From positions 747,001 through 811,000 of the forward strand of contig BSDZ01000027.1 of the NCBI GenBank assembly GCA_030268105.1: a DNA stretch of 64,000 nt. The letters run 5' to 3'. Positions 36,595-50,202 of this stretch are shown here, piece by piece. The notes beneath the pieces were generated by a model. That model saw only the letters and a program-made list of their open reading frames with translations, was not told the origin of the DNA and did no database searches. Made by a program: the position numbers and the translations under genes. Each line of letters opens with the position of its first letter. Position 1 is the first letter of the stretch. This stretch comes from Volvox africanus. Taxonomy: Eukaryota; Chlorophyta; Chlorophyceae; Chlamydomonadales; Volvocaceae.

Positions 36595-39500
36595 ATGTTG
36601 CAAACTATGGAGACGCCCAACCCGTTATCAGACTGCGGTCAAAGCGCTCCTGCGGTCACCTCACTGGCGACCGCTCTGCGCGTTGGAGAGGAAGTGTTTC
36701 GTGAGGCCTTGCAAAAAGCACCAGCGCTTCCAAAATTAGCGGATGTAGGCAGAGCACCCGCAACGTTGGCGGACGCAATAGTAGCCAGGGATGCCAAAGA
36801 AGAGGAGCGGCGAAGGCGTGAAGCTATCAGGAAAGATGTAAAGATAAAGGGAAAGCAAGTTAATCCTTTAACAGCCGTTGTGGACCAGGCAGCGCCAGCT
36901 TCCACACCGGGACTGCCCATCGGCAGCGTCAACGAGGCCTCGGCATTTTGGATGTTCGTCGAGGTAAAATCCGCAACGTCACTGGATTCAAATTTTCCTT
37001 GCTATATAACTCATCTAGCTTCTCCTTGTCTGGGCAGGACTACTTCCGGGACGTAACTCAGGAGGATGTCATGTCGCTCATGCCGGTCGCACTGAGTCCT
37101 GAAGATGATGACTGCCTTACAGTCCCCTTTCTTGGTCGAGATCCTCGCGGATTGGACCGGCCTGGGCCATCCAAGGGCAAGCAGGTTGCCGTTCGAGAGG
37201 AGGAAGACGCTATGGAGGTCCGTGGGACAGCTGCCTATGTGAACGTGGGTTTCAGCAGCACGCGTGAACAGGGAAGAACAAACAACGAATGTGGTGTGAT
37301 TTCCAGTGAATAAAAGATGGCATGTCATCCGGCAGATTTAAATGCACCTTCCTGTGGTAGTTAGCGGTCTGCTGCCCTGCCTGCCAACGACCTGTGCAGT
37401 CGTAACGTTTCCATCCACCGTGTCCAAGTTACACGACGTCAAAACTTGATTTTCTGCAATGCCTCCCTCCTTGACTTTACTCCTTATGGCTCTTAGCGGC
37501 GCGGTCGAGGCCGCGGTGCAGGAAAGCTTGAGCTGCGGCTGTCCGAAGGTCCCGCCTTCCAGCCAGCCAGCACTGGCCTTCCGCAGTCACCCTTCGCGCA
37601 GCATCAGGATGCGTTAGTCCAGGGCTGGCGTCCGGATGGCCGCCCCACAACCACCATGCTTGATGCCTGCACAGATAACGAAGCACGAGATTTCTGCCAG
37701 TTGGCATATAAATTGGGTCTCTTGGAGGACGGGGACGTCCTGGGCTTCACAACCGACCGACTTCCAGGCGCCTCTGTGTTCACCACCATGGACCGCGCAC
37801 AGCTGGATAAGATCTTGATGAAACTGGCCCAGTTGGGTGATGTAAGCGCAACGGAGATCGCTTCTCCCTGCCCGCTCTCACTGACAGGTAACGCAACCAG
37901 CACTGGCCAGCACTTGCAACCTGACGCCGATGGAGCTGGCACCACCGTGAAGCTGGCGGCAGCAGTAACGGGATTGGCTGATGATGAAGACACGCAGTCT
38001 TCGAATCGGGGGACCGGGCTAGGCCAGGAATTGCTGCCCCGGACTGCGGGTGGTGACTACATGCACCCCTACCTTCGCCGCATCCTTGAGCGCACCTGCA
38101 CTGCTTACGTGTTGAACCCCTGTGGAGGCACCGGCAGCCTGGTGGAGTCAGCGCAGGACGACGAAGACGGGATCGCTGGAGGGGGTGCTGCATCAGAGGC
38201 GGGCGGCAGGGGGAGCCGTGGTAGTCAAGCCGGCGGTTCGGGTATGCATAATACAAAGACGCCCGCACCAGGAAGGGGCGGCTACCGCAGCACTCCTGGC
38301 AACGCGCCGAACGAGGTCGCATCTACCCTTTATGGACAACTGGGAGGCGAGCCTGACGGCGCCGCTGGCACTTCCCTGCAAACGGCCCCATCCGGCGCGG
38401 GCTTGCACGACATGCTTATGGACCCCTCCCAGCTGCCGCCGCTGCCACCGTTGCAGCAGGCGCAGAACGCATTGCAAGACGATCTTGCTTTAGGCATGTT
38501 GCCGCATACGGCCACTACTCCCATTCTTGGTGGCCAGGTCCTGGCGTCCGGTGGCAGCAGCGGCGGCAGCAGGGGCGGCCGCGCACGCAATTCCGTCAAC
38601 TACAGTGCGCTGGCCGGCAAGAAGGATAAGGAGCGCGAGCGCGAGCTACGAGAGCGGGAAAGGGAGGAGCGCGAGCGTGCCAAGACAGTCGTGCCCAGAG
38701 TGAAGCGCAAGCCCGGGCCCCGGGGTGGCGCCAGCTGGAGTGCCGGCGGCGGTTCCACTTCTGCAGCATTAGCGGGTCTGCAGAAGCCCCTCACAAACAA
38801 CCCAATTGCGCTGCTAAATAAGGTGCCGCTATTATTCAAGGACGAACCGGGATCCAATGCCACGACCGCAGCAGTGCACGCCATAGTCGCTGAGGGTAAG
38901 CCACGTGTTTTCTTTTTTGTGGAGACGTGCAGGTAATGCTCCGCTTAGGGTTAGGGTTTTAAAACCCTTTTTAAAACCCTAAACCCTAAAACCCTTTGGC
39001 GTTTAACATTATTTCCCCTGGCTTATTAGTTTGCCTGTCTCCCCGTGTGCCCTGAAGATTTGCATTGTTATTATCGCACTTCTGCTGCTCTTGGACCGCG
39101 CACCGTGTGAGCACGAACGCGCCCCTGGTTACACTCCCCCGGGTAATCTTGCAGGTGGCCCGGAGGGGAACCTAGACCTGCAGTGGACGCAGCTGGACGC
39201 GGCCGCTGACATCATGGCTATGGCGCCTGATGACGAGGTGCTGGCGGAGCTGGTTGCGCTGCAGAGCGAGTTAGTGCAACAGGTCTGTGTGGAATGCACC
39301 GCGAAACATGAGTGGTGAATAACATGCACTTGGAAACGTTATAGATACAGGAGACACATTGGTTGGGGGCTGCGGGCAAAAGGATTAGATATGCATGCGG
39401 GCGTTGGGTGCATGATCGTCAATGACTCGGTCTTGCATGGCATGGCGTGTGGCGCTAGCTGGTGCGCGGAAGCGGCTACGTGAGCTTCGTCGGGAGGGTG

Positions 39501-42500
39501 GTTATGGATTATTTACGACCTTGCGTTTCGTTCTTCTGCGGCTTCCAATATCCACTTGTTGATTGCCCCTTACTTAATTGGCCTCATCAGGTCGCCATCA
39601 ACCGGTCTCGAGTTGCAGCGCTGATGGAGGCCGTGTTGGCGGACCTGCCAAACCAGCGCGCTGTGAACCAGCAGCACGCGGAGATGGAGGAGCAGATTAA
39701 GGCTTACCTGCAGGTTGGTGCGCGCATCGCGGCTCATATGTGTGCATACCGTATTTTTCCGTTGGAGGCGTGCCGCAGCTTTTTATTTTACTGGTCATGA
39801 ATGGGCTGGATTGCCTGCTTCTAGCACCGGGCACTAGGGCCGTTGCAGGGCTCGGGTCGTCCGTGGGCTGTGGAACGCACGTGCTGATAACCTTTTATGA
39901 ACAAAGCCCTCACCAAGCAACTTCGGTGCGGTAATCGTCTTTGCAACGTCCCTTGCTTCCGCCCTGTCCGCTCACTAGTCTTCTTCCGTCAAGGAAACAC
40001 TCCGTCCCTCTTCGTTGACCGGGTGCTGGGAAGAAAGCTTCATTAACCTTCATTAACCTGCTGCGCATTTACCCTGTGAATCTAAATCCCGCTGTGTTGG
40101 ACCTCTGAACTGTTGGACCGTACACACATCACACAGCGCAAGGCCGATGTCAAGCGCACCTTGAAGCGTGAAAAGCGCGAGATGGACAGACGTCAGGCGG
40201 CGGCCGCCGCGCTCAACGAGCCGGCTAGCCCGCGTGCAGTCACGGCAGGCCGGCCTAAGAAGTTCTCCAGCGTACCGGCAACCGGCTTCGAAGGCATGAG
40301 CACTCTGGTTGCTGAGGGCGAGCCCACGGACGCTTGGCGCGGCAGCACTCCGGGAGTTAGCGGCGGTGAGGGCGCGCCGGTGGAGGGTGTGCCGGTGCCG
40401 GAGGACTTCGAGCTTGTGGACCCCTTGGCACACAGGTGAGGCGGTTCACATCTGTATATTGTGGGGGCACGGGTTGCGCGGAGGGCGTGCGGGCGGTAAA
40501 GCCATGCTTAGTGCAGTATCCGTTTCTGTTCTCTAGCCAACATCCTAGGCGTCCTGTCTAGCGTAGCACGCCAGCCATAGGCAGGGCGAATCGCGGATTG
40601 AAGATTGAATTGTCAGCCTAAACTTCAAAGCTGTGTATTTCGTTTCAGCTGATTTACTGGTGTCGTCTCCATATTGTTCACTGCAGCAATTCCGGTTTAC
40701 CCGCCTGCAGAACGCACGACGAGGAGGCGCTTTGCGCTATCTGCGGCGATGGGCTCTCTGTCGACCCCAACATGATCGTCTTCTGTGAGCGCTGTGACGT
40801 CGCAGTGCACCAGCACTGCTACGGGGTGCGGAGCATCCCGGCCGGTGAGAAGGGATGTGCGCAAGTGCGAAGGGTGCTGCCCCTCGGCGCTTAAAACATA
40901 AAACCCTACGTCCCAGATCACCGCGTCCCTCTATAGCCCTAATAGGACGGAATCGGCTGGCGTGCTTTCCAACCTTCCATAGCGGCCGCTCCCTTTTCCT
41001 TTTCTATGCTTTTCTTTGCTTTCCTTTTCTTTTCTTTTCTTTGCTTACTTACACACTATCGACGTGTTGTCCCATTCTGTCGCCTCCGTCTTGGAACCTT
41101 TCGATTGTTTGGCTAGTTTCCAACTGGTTTACTGGTGTCCCCGTCCGCGGCACTTCAATCGCAGAGGAGTGGCTGTGCTGGCCTTGCCGCATGTACGAGG
41201 AATCGCAGCAGGCCGCGGGTGTGCCGCAGAGCGAAATCCGGCCCAAGCGCTGGGAGATGGAAGCACGCGGCATCACTCATGCCGAACTGCCGGGCGGTTC
41301 CCTGGCGGTCTCATGTTGCCTTTGCCCAGTGCGCCAGGGCGCCTTCAAACGCACCATAGAAACAAAGGGATGGTGTCACGTGGTAAGACTATCACTGGTA
41401 TAAATGGTACCGCGTCTGGAAAAGTCGGTCAGGGGCAAAACCCTTGAGGAGTCAAGGAGCGCGTCGGGGGATTGGGGGTACTGGACAACGATTCAATGTG
41501 TAAAGAGCACGACGGGCCGGCCGGGCCAGGCTGGATGTTGAATTATCCGTGCTTACTGTCACATCGTGAGAGCTGTAGCTGTTACAGGGCGTGTGCTGTG
41601 GGATATGGGAAAGCCGTTTTCCGGTTGTCCATGCTGTCAAGTCAGTGTGGTGCCATTGGCGCGTTGACAGCGTCTGGATGGTTTTCTTCCGGGCCCATGT
41701 CTGTCCGGGTACTGTCCTGCCGCTGCTCCTGCTGCTGCTTACAGCCTTCCCGCAAGTACCCCACTAGGGGTTTTGACGTTACGCGCCACTGTTGCTACTT
41801 CTACTGTCGCTGCTTGCTGCAGGTGTGCGCTTTGTGGCACGAGGGGCCCACGGTGATGAGCGCGGACGCGCCTGACACCATCGACAACCTCGCGCTCATA
41901 AAGCCCGAACGCTGGCGTTCACCCTGCACGATTTGCGGCAAGGTACGGTGCAACCAACATATTGTGCAGACGGTCTCTCACGGGCGCTTCAAAAGCTGGC
42001 AACAGCGTTGTCGAGCGACATCCATTTAACATTTTGGGGAATAGGCATTCATGGTGCCCTTTGGTATCTTCCAAGCCCTGCGCAACCATGATGAGGCATG
42101 CCACATGCACTTCAGTGTGTATCGTGCAGTCTGTTTCGAGTGAAACATTTAACCTGGCGCCTACGAAAGTAGGGTTTAAACACTTACAGTATCCCGAATT
42201 CTCCGTTGGGCTACTGGATTAGCGTCACATGTCCTCTTTGGCGCCCTTCCTCCGCAGGTCTACGGCGCTGTTGCTAAGTGCAACTTCGGGCATTGCCAGT
42301 GCTTCTTTCACCCCTTGTGCTCCCGTCGCGCGGGGAACTACTTAGTGGCGCGTATGCAGCCGGGCTCAAAGCAGCTGCGTTACCGGATCTACTGCCACAA
42401 TCACTCGGAAGCACAGCGCGCCAAGGACATGCAGACAGGCGCCGCGACGAGGGTATGTTCGAAGTGTGTGAAGTTGATTGTATGACGTTGGGGCTCGTTA

Positions 42501-45500
42501 AGCAGCGCATGGCTGACAGGGTTCTTCCATATTGTCTGGGTTACCGGGCCGGCATCCGGACCTACAAGCGTATTGTGCACCAAGGCTGCATGCATATGCG
42601 ATTGTATCCCGGGCCTGGGATGACTAATCATAGCGTTGCAACACCTTGGTTGCTTCCATTTTTCTACAGCCGCTAGAGGTTTACACTACGAGCGCAGGCC
42701 CGGGCTCGGGTCCGGGCCCAGGCCCGGGTCCGGGCCCATGCCAAGGCACAGGCTCAGGCGTCGGACGGCCCTCAAAGCGTGGCAGCATGAGCGCCTTGGC
42801 GGGCAGTACAATCCCCATGGAAGGCGTCGATGGAGGCTTTGGGTCGGCACCAGCGACTGCGGCACCGACTCCAGCTTCGCCGCTTGCTCCGGTGGACATG
42901 CCGATCTTGGTGCCGGACCCCGCAGCGCAGGCCAGCACCGTGGTACCAGTGCGGAAAAAGTTTGGACGGCCGCCTAAGATACTGAAGCAGCAGCAGCAGC
43001 AACAGCAGCTGATGATGCAGCAGATGCAGCTTTATCAGATGCAGGTGGGGTGGTATGCCGCCTGGACACACGCCTCCGGAAGGAAGAGGGCAGTGAACCC
43101 AGCATACGAGCCCGGCTTAGGTTGGGACTGAGGCTGTGCCCGTGTCCATGAATAACACGATACTCGACGCATGCAGGGTACCAGATAAAATGCATCGAGG
43201 GGGCTAAAATGCAGGAAATCTGTTGACCTTCCCTGTCGTGTATTGAGCCCCCAACGGACCCTCATTCAGGGTTACAGAATTACCGGGTGCTGTGTATACC
43301 TGTGAGGAGGTGTTGTACCGCTAGTAAGCATGTCCACGTTGCTGTTCGTCATCCAGACTCACCTGTTCGTTGCTATTTTAACTATTTGACTCTCCACGCT
43401 CGGTCCCCCAACCGATGCCGCCTTCGCAACCCTGATGACAGCAACTACAGCAGCAGGAGCAGCAGCAGCCGCTGTTGAGTCCGCAGGTCGGTGGGCAAGC
43501 GATGCCGGGGGAGCTACAGGGCCCCAGCCAGCTCACTTTGCCGGCCCCGGCGGCCAACATGTCTGCCGGCCCGCAGCAGCTAACGGGAACGCAAGGTTTT
43601 GGACCATTGCAGTCCCCGGCGGCCCCGGCTAACAACTCATCGGTGGTGCCGACACCCACGGCCGCAGGCACGCAGGCTGGTCTAGCGACGGGCATCGACA
43701 GCAGCGTTGCTGCCGCCGCTGCAGCCGCCGCTGCGGCAGCTGCAGCTGCAGTGGGCCGGCCGCCGCTGACGGGCTCCCGGCTGTCTCTCTCGGCCATGGC
43801 CAAGCGCAAAGCGGCGATTGGTGCCAGCGGCAGTGGCGTTGGCAGCGAGCCTGCAATAGGAGCTCAAGATGATGGGGCCGGAGTCTCTGGAGCGGTGGTG
43901 ATGGCCAGAATGGGGGACGCGCCTGCGGGAATGGAGCCCCTGCAGCCGGCGATGCTGCAGCAGTTGAAGCCGCCGGATCTAACGTTGAAGACCGAACCCG
44001 GGCGCATGCGGCGAGGTCCCGGGCGCGCTAGCTCGTCCACAAGCCTGCAGATGGCACCGGGTGGTACTGCCATTGCAGCAACGGCAACGGCGGGCATCCA
44101 GCGGGCTGGAGCAAACGACGGCGGCTGTGCAGCCGAAGATCAACTTGGTGCGGCGGCCGATGGTACTGATGAAGCGGTCGGAATGGCGAAGGCTGCCAGC
44201 GCAGCTAGAGCCACGTCAAGTAAGACTAGTGGCGGCACTGTAGTCGGTGCTGGTCTTTCATCGGGTAAGGGTTTGTTCGGCGGACTCACAAAGCGCAGCC
44301 TGTCGACATACGCTGGTGCTGGGGCCGCCGGGGTCGGGGTCGGGGTCGGGATCGGGGTCGGGGGCTCCGCTGCCGGCGGCGCGACTGGCTCTTCCGAACC
44401 AAAGTATCAGCGCTTGAGATGCGAGGCCATGGAGGAGCACGCGGCGGAAGGAGACTCTGCCGTGGGGCCGTCGGTATCGGCGGCCGCGGCGGCGGCGGCC
44501 GCAATGGCACGTGTGCGCACAGCCATAGCGGCGGCCGCCGCTGGGCCCAGCGGTGCTGTCACGATGGAGCGATTGGCGGATCTGGAACACCAGCGGTCCA
44601 TGTTGGGGCGATGGGGTCCCAACAGCGTACGCCAGGAGTTGGAGCTGCTTCGCACCATGGCGGACACGGTGAGGCATGGTGGTAACGCACCGGTCGTACC
44701 GGTTTGAGGCTCCTTCTTGCAATGATTCCGCATGCCTGAAGTTGTCCTGGGGAACGGAAAGGGAAAGCGGTGAGGGTGCACCGATAGAGAAGATTCGTCC
44801 CCGTGGCTGTTTAGCCTGTTCGGGCAATGACTCTCGCATTATCACTCTCCAGTGCGTGTGCTTAGCGCGCTCTCCAGGCTCTTCGGCCTCCTCCGCTCAC
44901 GCATCGTCCTCAGGCTGTTCGGTGTTTAGTGACCGCGCTGTCGTGCTTTGCATTTGCTACCCGCACTAACTACGTGCGGGTGCAGGTTCGGCGGCGTGAG
45001 CGGTCCAAGCGGTCCCAATATCGGCTGCTGCGCGACGCAATCTCGGAGCAGCATTCGCAGCCCGCGGCGGTGCTGTCCTTCCTTGAGGTGCGTTCGGTGT
45101 CCCTCCTTCAGAGGGGGATTGCGCACGGGTATCGGCATTCCGGGTTCGGACCGATGCTTCCACCATTGCTGTGCGGGGTGAAGGCCTCGGCGCGTGTTGA
45201 GGGGTAAGCAGGGTTGCCTTCCACGCGAAAGAAATGTTGCAATGCAACTCAACTCAACGTGTGTCATGATATGCCTGGTACGATGGGATGAAGACTGGGG
45301 GCAAACACTGACCCCAGACTGGGAACCTTCTACGGTTTGGTCTGGCTCTCCGAGGCACCTGAAAAAGCATTATAGGGGTTAGGCACCCAGAGGCATGAGC
45401 GCTCACCATCGCTCGGCACTCTGGGGCTGACAGACTTGCGACATCTGGAGCTGGCACGGATGCACCAAACACTTGGTTCCGCCTTGCCCTGGGTCTCTTG

Positions 45501-47358
45501 GCTCCCTATGGCTCCGAAAGTCCACCTCCGTGGAAGGTGGCGTTCATTTGAGAGTCATGAAGTCGTGCTTGGCAGGATCACACGACATGCGTGGTAACCA
45601 GTCCTCTGGCCCCAGTCCTCAACGGTCTATCGGTGTGGGTATTCGCAGAGCTGGGAGTGGCCGGCGGGACCCGACGTGAGTCCCTTCTCCCTGGAGGACT
45701 TCGCCGAGCCCCCGGCTGTGACGGTACTGGACCGCTTCCTCGAGGTCAATCTGGCTGCAATGGCGGCCGCGGGCTCGCCGGGGGCGCCGGATAGAGCAGC
45801 GGATCTTGCAGCGGCCCAGAGCAGGGGGACTGCCGGAGGGGTATCTGGCAGCACTGGAGCTGGAGGCATGAAACGCCAGCGGGCGGACGGCGGGACAGCA
45901 GCAGCGGCCTTACAGGCAACGGGGACGGGGGCGCCGGCTAGCAGCAGCGGCGGTGGTGAAGAGCAGCAACCCAGCTTGAAAAGGGTTAAACTCCGGAGTA
46001 GTATTTTTGGCGAGGGTAAGTGGGTGTAGGGTTTCCCGCCGCATTCAGGACACAGAATCGTGCAAATCGCAATACCTTAACCAGCGTGGGAGTCTTGCAA
46101 CCAGGCCATCTGTCAGTATCTAGACATGTTGGACATCTCCCCGTGATAGTCTGCCGGTGGCTTCCCTGCGTGTGCTGGTTTTGTAACCTGTCCGCTTGGG
46201 CAGCTGGGTGCCTTAACTCAAACTGTGCTTTGGTCGCCTTTGCAGGAATGGGCGGGGAAGGTCTGAAGGAGATCATGAGCGGAAGGGACTGGCGGCGACG
46301 CGTCGTGATGGGCCCAGATGGCAATTGGGTGCCTCGGATTGCACCCGGACACAGAAGCAGCAGGGCCAGGAGCTCTGGGCTGGGTGCCCCAGCCCGCAGC
46401 GGCGACGGTACCGCTGGGGCCCCCGGCGGCGGCGGGGGAGGATACAGCAGCAGCAAAGCTAGCCGTGATGATGCTACAACGGTAACAGCCACGGTGACAG
46501 AGCAGGACGCTGAGGCTGATGAGGTCTTTCAGGATGCTCGGGACGTCTTCGCAGAGGAGCCTGCAGCTGAGGGGGACGTGGACACAGAACTGGCGGAAGA
46601 CGGGGGTGGCACGGCGGCCGTAGCGATTCGGACAAGGAGGGACCGGGACGGGAGCCAGGGAGTCGCAGAAGGCATGGATAGCGATAGCAGCGGTAGCAAC
46701 AGCGGTGATCGCACTCGTGGGGTTGCAGATAGCACTGGAGATGGGATTGCTGGCGGCAGCATTGGCGACGGTGACAGCGCAGGGGAAGCGTGCGGCGTTA
46801 GGAGCAGCGGCGGCACCGATGACCCAGGGGTCGCCGGCCACGTCGAAGGCAACGACCTGCAAGGGTCATTGGGGGACGAGGGGGACGACAACGCGGCGGC
46901 CTCGCCCTGTGGAGCCGGAGCTGTTGTCAGCCGGCCCGTGGGCTCACCGGCACTCGCTGACAATGCAGAAGCGGCAGGACGCCGTCAATCAGACCCCAGT
47001 TGTGGGGAGCAGCAGCAGCAGACCGCTGCCAGTGCCATGGACTCGGATACGAAGGGCGCCAAAGCGACAGGGGAGGAGGACTGCGTCAGCTCAGATGGTG
47101 AGCACTACTCCCCTTACCCCTCTCCATGGTATTTTATTATTGTGGCGCGCTGGTTTTCCTTTTTACCCGTCCCTCATCCTGTACCAACCCCCCTCTCTCA
47201 AACACACACAAACACACAATTCGATCTCACGGGTCCGTCCTTCACTCCCACACCCGTTCGCTTCCCGCCATGCCCTGTCTTCCTCCGCCGCAGACCCTCC
47301 TATCGCCTCGCTACTGCGTGCGGCCAACCGGTCCCGCGGGTCCACGCCACCGACTTGA
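36595..47358 (+). CDS. PHD plus extended-PHD (PZP) chromatin protein, JADE/BRPF/AF10 superfamily
   Basis: Sixteen exons fit in phase: 36595-36963, 37038-37221, 37522-38895, 39155-39282, 39591-39713, 40137-40435, 40687-40844, 41165-41382, 41823-41942, 42258-42452, 42670-43044, 43451-44668, 44986-45087, 45649-46015, 46246-47097 and 47294-47358, giving 2,048 aa. A canonical PHD finger starts near residue 842 (CAICGDGLSVDPNMIVFCER, CDVAVHQHCYGV, WLCWPC), followed by the Zn knuckle and extended PHD (CCLCPVRQGAFKRT, WCHVVCALWHEGP, CTICGK, CFFHPLCSRRAG, YCHNHSEAQRA). In JADE, BRPF and AF10 proteins this module reads unmodified histone H3. A charged ER/RE helix lies near 535-560; AT-hook-like GRPSKR and GRPPK lie near 1,090-1,165. 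No EPC, bromo or PWWP domain was seen. The long Ala/Gly/Gln-rich C-terminal part is low complexity. The join at 37221/37522 uses a GTGGGA donor and is the least certain. Confidence 0.85.
38944..38996. repeat. interstitial telomere-like repeat, inverted
   Basis: TTAGGGTTAGGGTTTT is followed directly by AAAACCC, then CCCTAAACCCTAAAACCC. So TTTAGGG-type units face their own complement inside intron 3 of the PHD gene. Confidence 0.8.
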
Positions 47359-47849
47359 CCTGACATAACCCTGGCGGCATTTTCGGCGTCTACATGTGCG
47401 GGTTGGTGGCTCACCCGATCGCCGCCCACTGTCGCATGTTCGCCCGGTTTAGGTCCGGGCCTGGCTGTGAGGAGTCGCGCCTAGATACATAGACACGAGC
47501 ACAAGGACACAGACACACATACAGTTTGTCCGGACAGCGCCTTGCTGCCGTACCTCTTTCCATTAAGGAAGGCCTAGACCTGGACATAAATTTATGTTGA
47601 TTTGAAGAACTAGGGTGTTGCTTGGTCGTATAGTGCGTGAACTCGTTTGACAAGTAGACAGCTGAAGGGCGGTGGATGTATATGGGATCCAGCCATAGCT
47701 GCGAGATGCTTTCAGGATGATGCCAATTGAGGTGCAATATAGAGGAGGTTAGGAGCCGCCCCGATGCTGAGGTTTGCGCATTCCTTACTCGTTGTTGGTC
47801 CAGAAATAGTCTCAACTTCACGTGCGTGTGCGCGTATGTTTATGCTTGT

Positions 47850-47854
47850 TGTAA
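47850..47854 (+). terminator. TGTAA, possible polyadenylation signal of the PHD gene
   Basis: First TGTAA noticed after the stop at 47358, about 490 nt downstream, implying a 3' UTR of roughly 0.5 kb. Confidence 0.45.
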
Positions 47855-47869
47855 TTTAGGAACTCGCGT

Positions 47870-50202
47870 GCCGGCGTAAACGCGTAAACACGCGTTGGCT
47901 AAAGGCCTTGTTTTAACTTGCCAAAATGTTCTTCGGAATGGGTGAGGTTGGCCTGCTGGCAATGACTTTTGAGCTTTACGGCTTCACCGAACCTTTAATG
48001 AAACAAGCTGTTGCCGGACGAGCAGGTAGGAATGTAATCACCGGGTCAATTACCAAGTCAGAGGGTACGCAGGATGCACATGAAATGATATCAGTAGGAC
48101 CGGGCATTCCCACCGTGCGTGCAATTCAGTATGTGGGCCTTATCACCCATGAATCCTATAACCGCTCAAGGATGCATAGTTCAGGTTCAATTTCATTTAG
48201 CTCAGATAAGGTGACAACAACCTCTTTACAAAAAGACCATTGCTTAAAATCCTACCCTTTTTTTGCTGGCTGTTCATCAGGTAGGGGAGAGGTTAATGTA
48301 CTCCCTTGCTTGGCGGTTCATGCGATGTAATGGTCAAAGCAGTTCTCTCTGATGGTGGGATAGGTCTATAGATAGTCGAAACCACGCGTGCTCTACTCCT
48401 ACAGGACATCAGAACGACATTATTCACAACAGGGGTCACAAAACAAATTTTTACAACAAGTTTTTACAAACGCAGAAGTTAAGGAATTTAATAGCACTTT
48501 TAAACCAACCTGACCCAAAGAATTCATAGAGTAAAAATATTGATGGATGCGTGCATTTTGACTTAAAAGTGGATCTCTGTATCACCTAGCTGTGTTTGCA
48601 TGCAGAGCAGAAACTGTCCTGGAAATAAACAAGAAACACGCAATTACCGTACTAGTGCGGTTGTAGTGCTAGTTCCTCGAGATCTGATTAGATAGATCTT
48701 AGCCAAATACGTACTCTGCCATGCACGGCCAGCTTATGAAGGTGCATACATATGGTATCTGTTGTTCACTTCCATATATGCGGATATACAATCCAAGCCG
48801 CGCAGAAACCCGGCAGGGTTCGGCGTCAGGGCGTACCCCACGACCACATACAGTCTACCACAGCCACGCCTTATTATTCGCTTCATGAATCTTACTTGAT
48901 GTTTCCAGCCATATGCTGTGCTGCAACATTTCCAAAGCCAACATTCTATTTGTGCAAATACCCGCCAAGACCGATAGCACAAGCGGTCGTGAATTCAGCA
49001 CAAAAGCGTGCAAGGCTGGGAAACAGCGGGTTGGGAAACGATTTTATGTATGAATATAAGATACATCGAATTGCTGAGAAACAACAATTATGAAGCATGT
49101 TGCTCGCTGCCGAATCGGACGCGTGCGTGCGCACGTACGGCACGTAAGGATGGCATATACAACATGCTCGTGCGAGTGATTCGATCATCACGATGCCATG
49201 CACTAACTTCATCCTTGTTCGCACTCTTTAGCGCAGCGCAGCTAGAACATCGACATGGACGCGTGCAAAGCAAAAACCGGGGCCATGGTATGTGTAAATC
49301 TAGGAATTCTATCAAACACGGCTGCCTGCTTGCGCATTTGTCCTCCACACAACAAACAGCGCAACGCGCAGCCAAACGTTGCCGTACGTAATTTTGCAGC
49401 CGGGCTTTCGATCATCTCATTATGTATGTGTGCCAATCCTCTCCTAGATAACTGCAACCGAAAAATGCACGGCAAGGAAATAAGCCAGTCGCCAGGGCCA
49501 GGCGAACAAACGAAAGCATCCACGCGTGTCTAAGGGTACTGTGCATGACGTCGCGTTGCGCCTTGCTTATGCCCACGACTCCCTGAAACACTAACATACC
49601 AAAGTTTCCATCCCTGCAACATTTCTCGCTCGCGGGGTCAAACACATCGACTTCTATCGTTGATGATGCAGATGTGGTAGCATACACGCACATCATGCGA
49701 TTACATATGAAGCAGGAGAGATCGGACAAGGACACAGATAATCACGCCCGCGAAAATCAGCTCCGTCCAGTGAGAACTCCAGCCAGTACTGTTCGCACAG
49801 AAAAACATTTCGTACGTACACCGCGCAAAGCAATTATGCGCACGCGTGCGTTTAGCTTTTCATTTTCGCATTGCCCGTGCTCTCAAGTAAACGAGATACT
49901 AGCTCAGGCAGTCTGGCAGCAGGCTGGGTGCGTCGCATTTCGTTCCTGTGCGTATTCAATGCGTCCAGCCCTGCTCGCATCCTGCGTACATAGATATATA
50001 GAAAGATCGAAAAAATGCGTTTGATGGCATCCGTCCGGTCGTAATGTACGGTACGACATGGCAGTGATCCAGAAACCGTACGGTACCTCACATACCCCTA
50101 GCGTGAAGCGAATGAGGCTTCATGGTCTGGTTGAAGCCTGCTTTTGGCTGAGGCATGTGAAGGTCTCGGCTGCAGTGTTTGCATTTTGAATTGATCTATT
50201 GT
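47870..50202. other. intergenic spacer, no clear gene
   Basis: About 2.3 kb between the convergent PHD and matrix-protein genes. One minus-strand patch, about 48880-48770, reads protein-like with GC-rich third positions (GRLYVVVGYALTPNPAGFLR) but has no clear partners. A plus-strand ATG frame begins at 47926 and has no recognised content. Confidence 0.4.
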
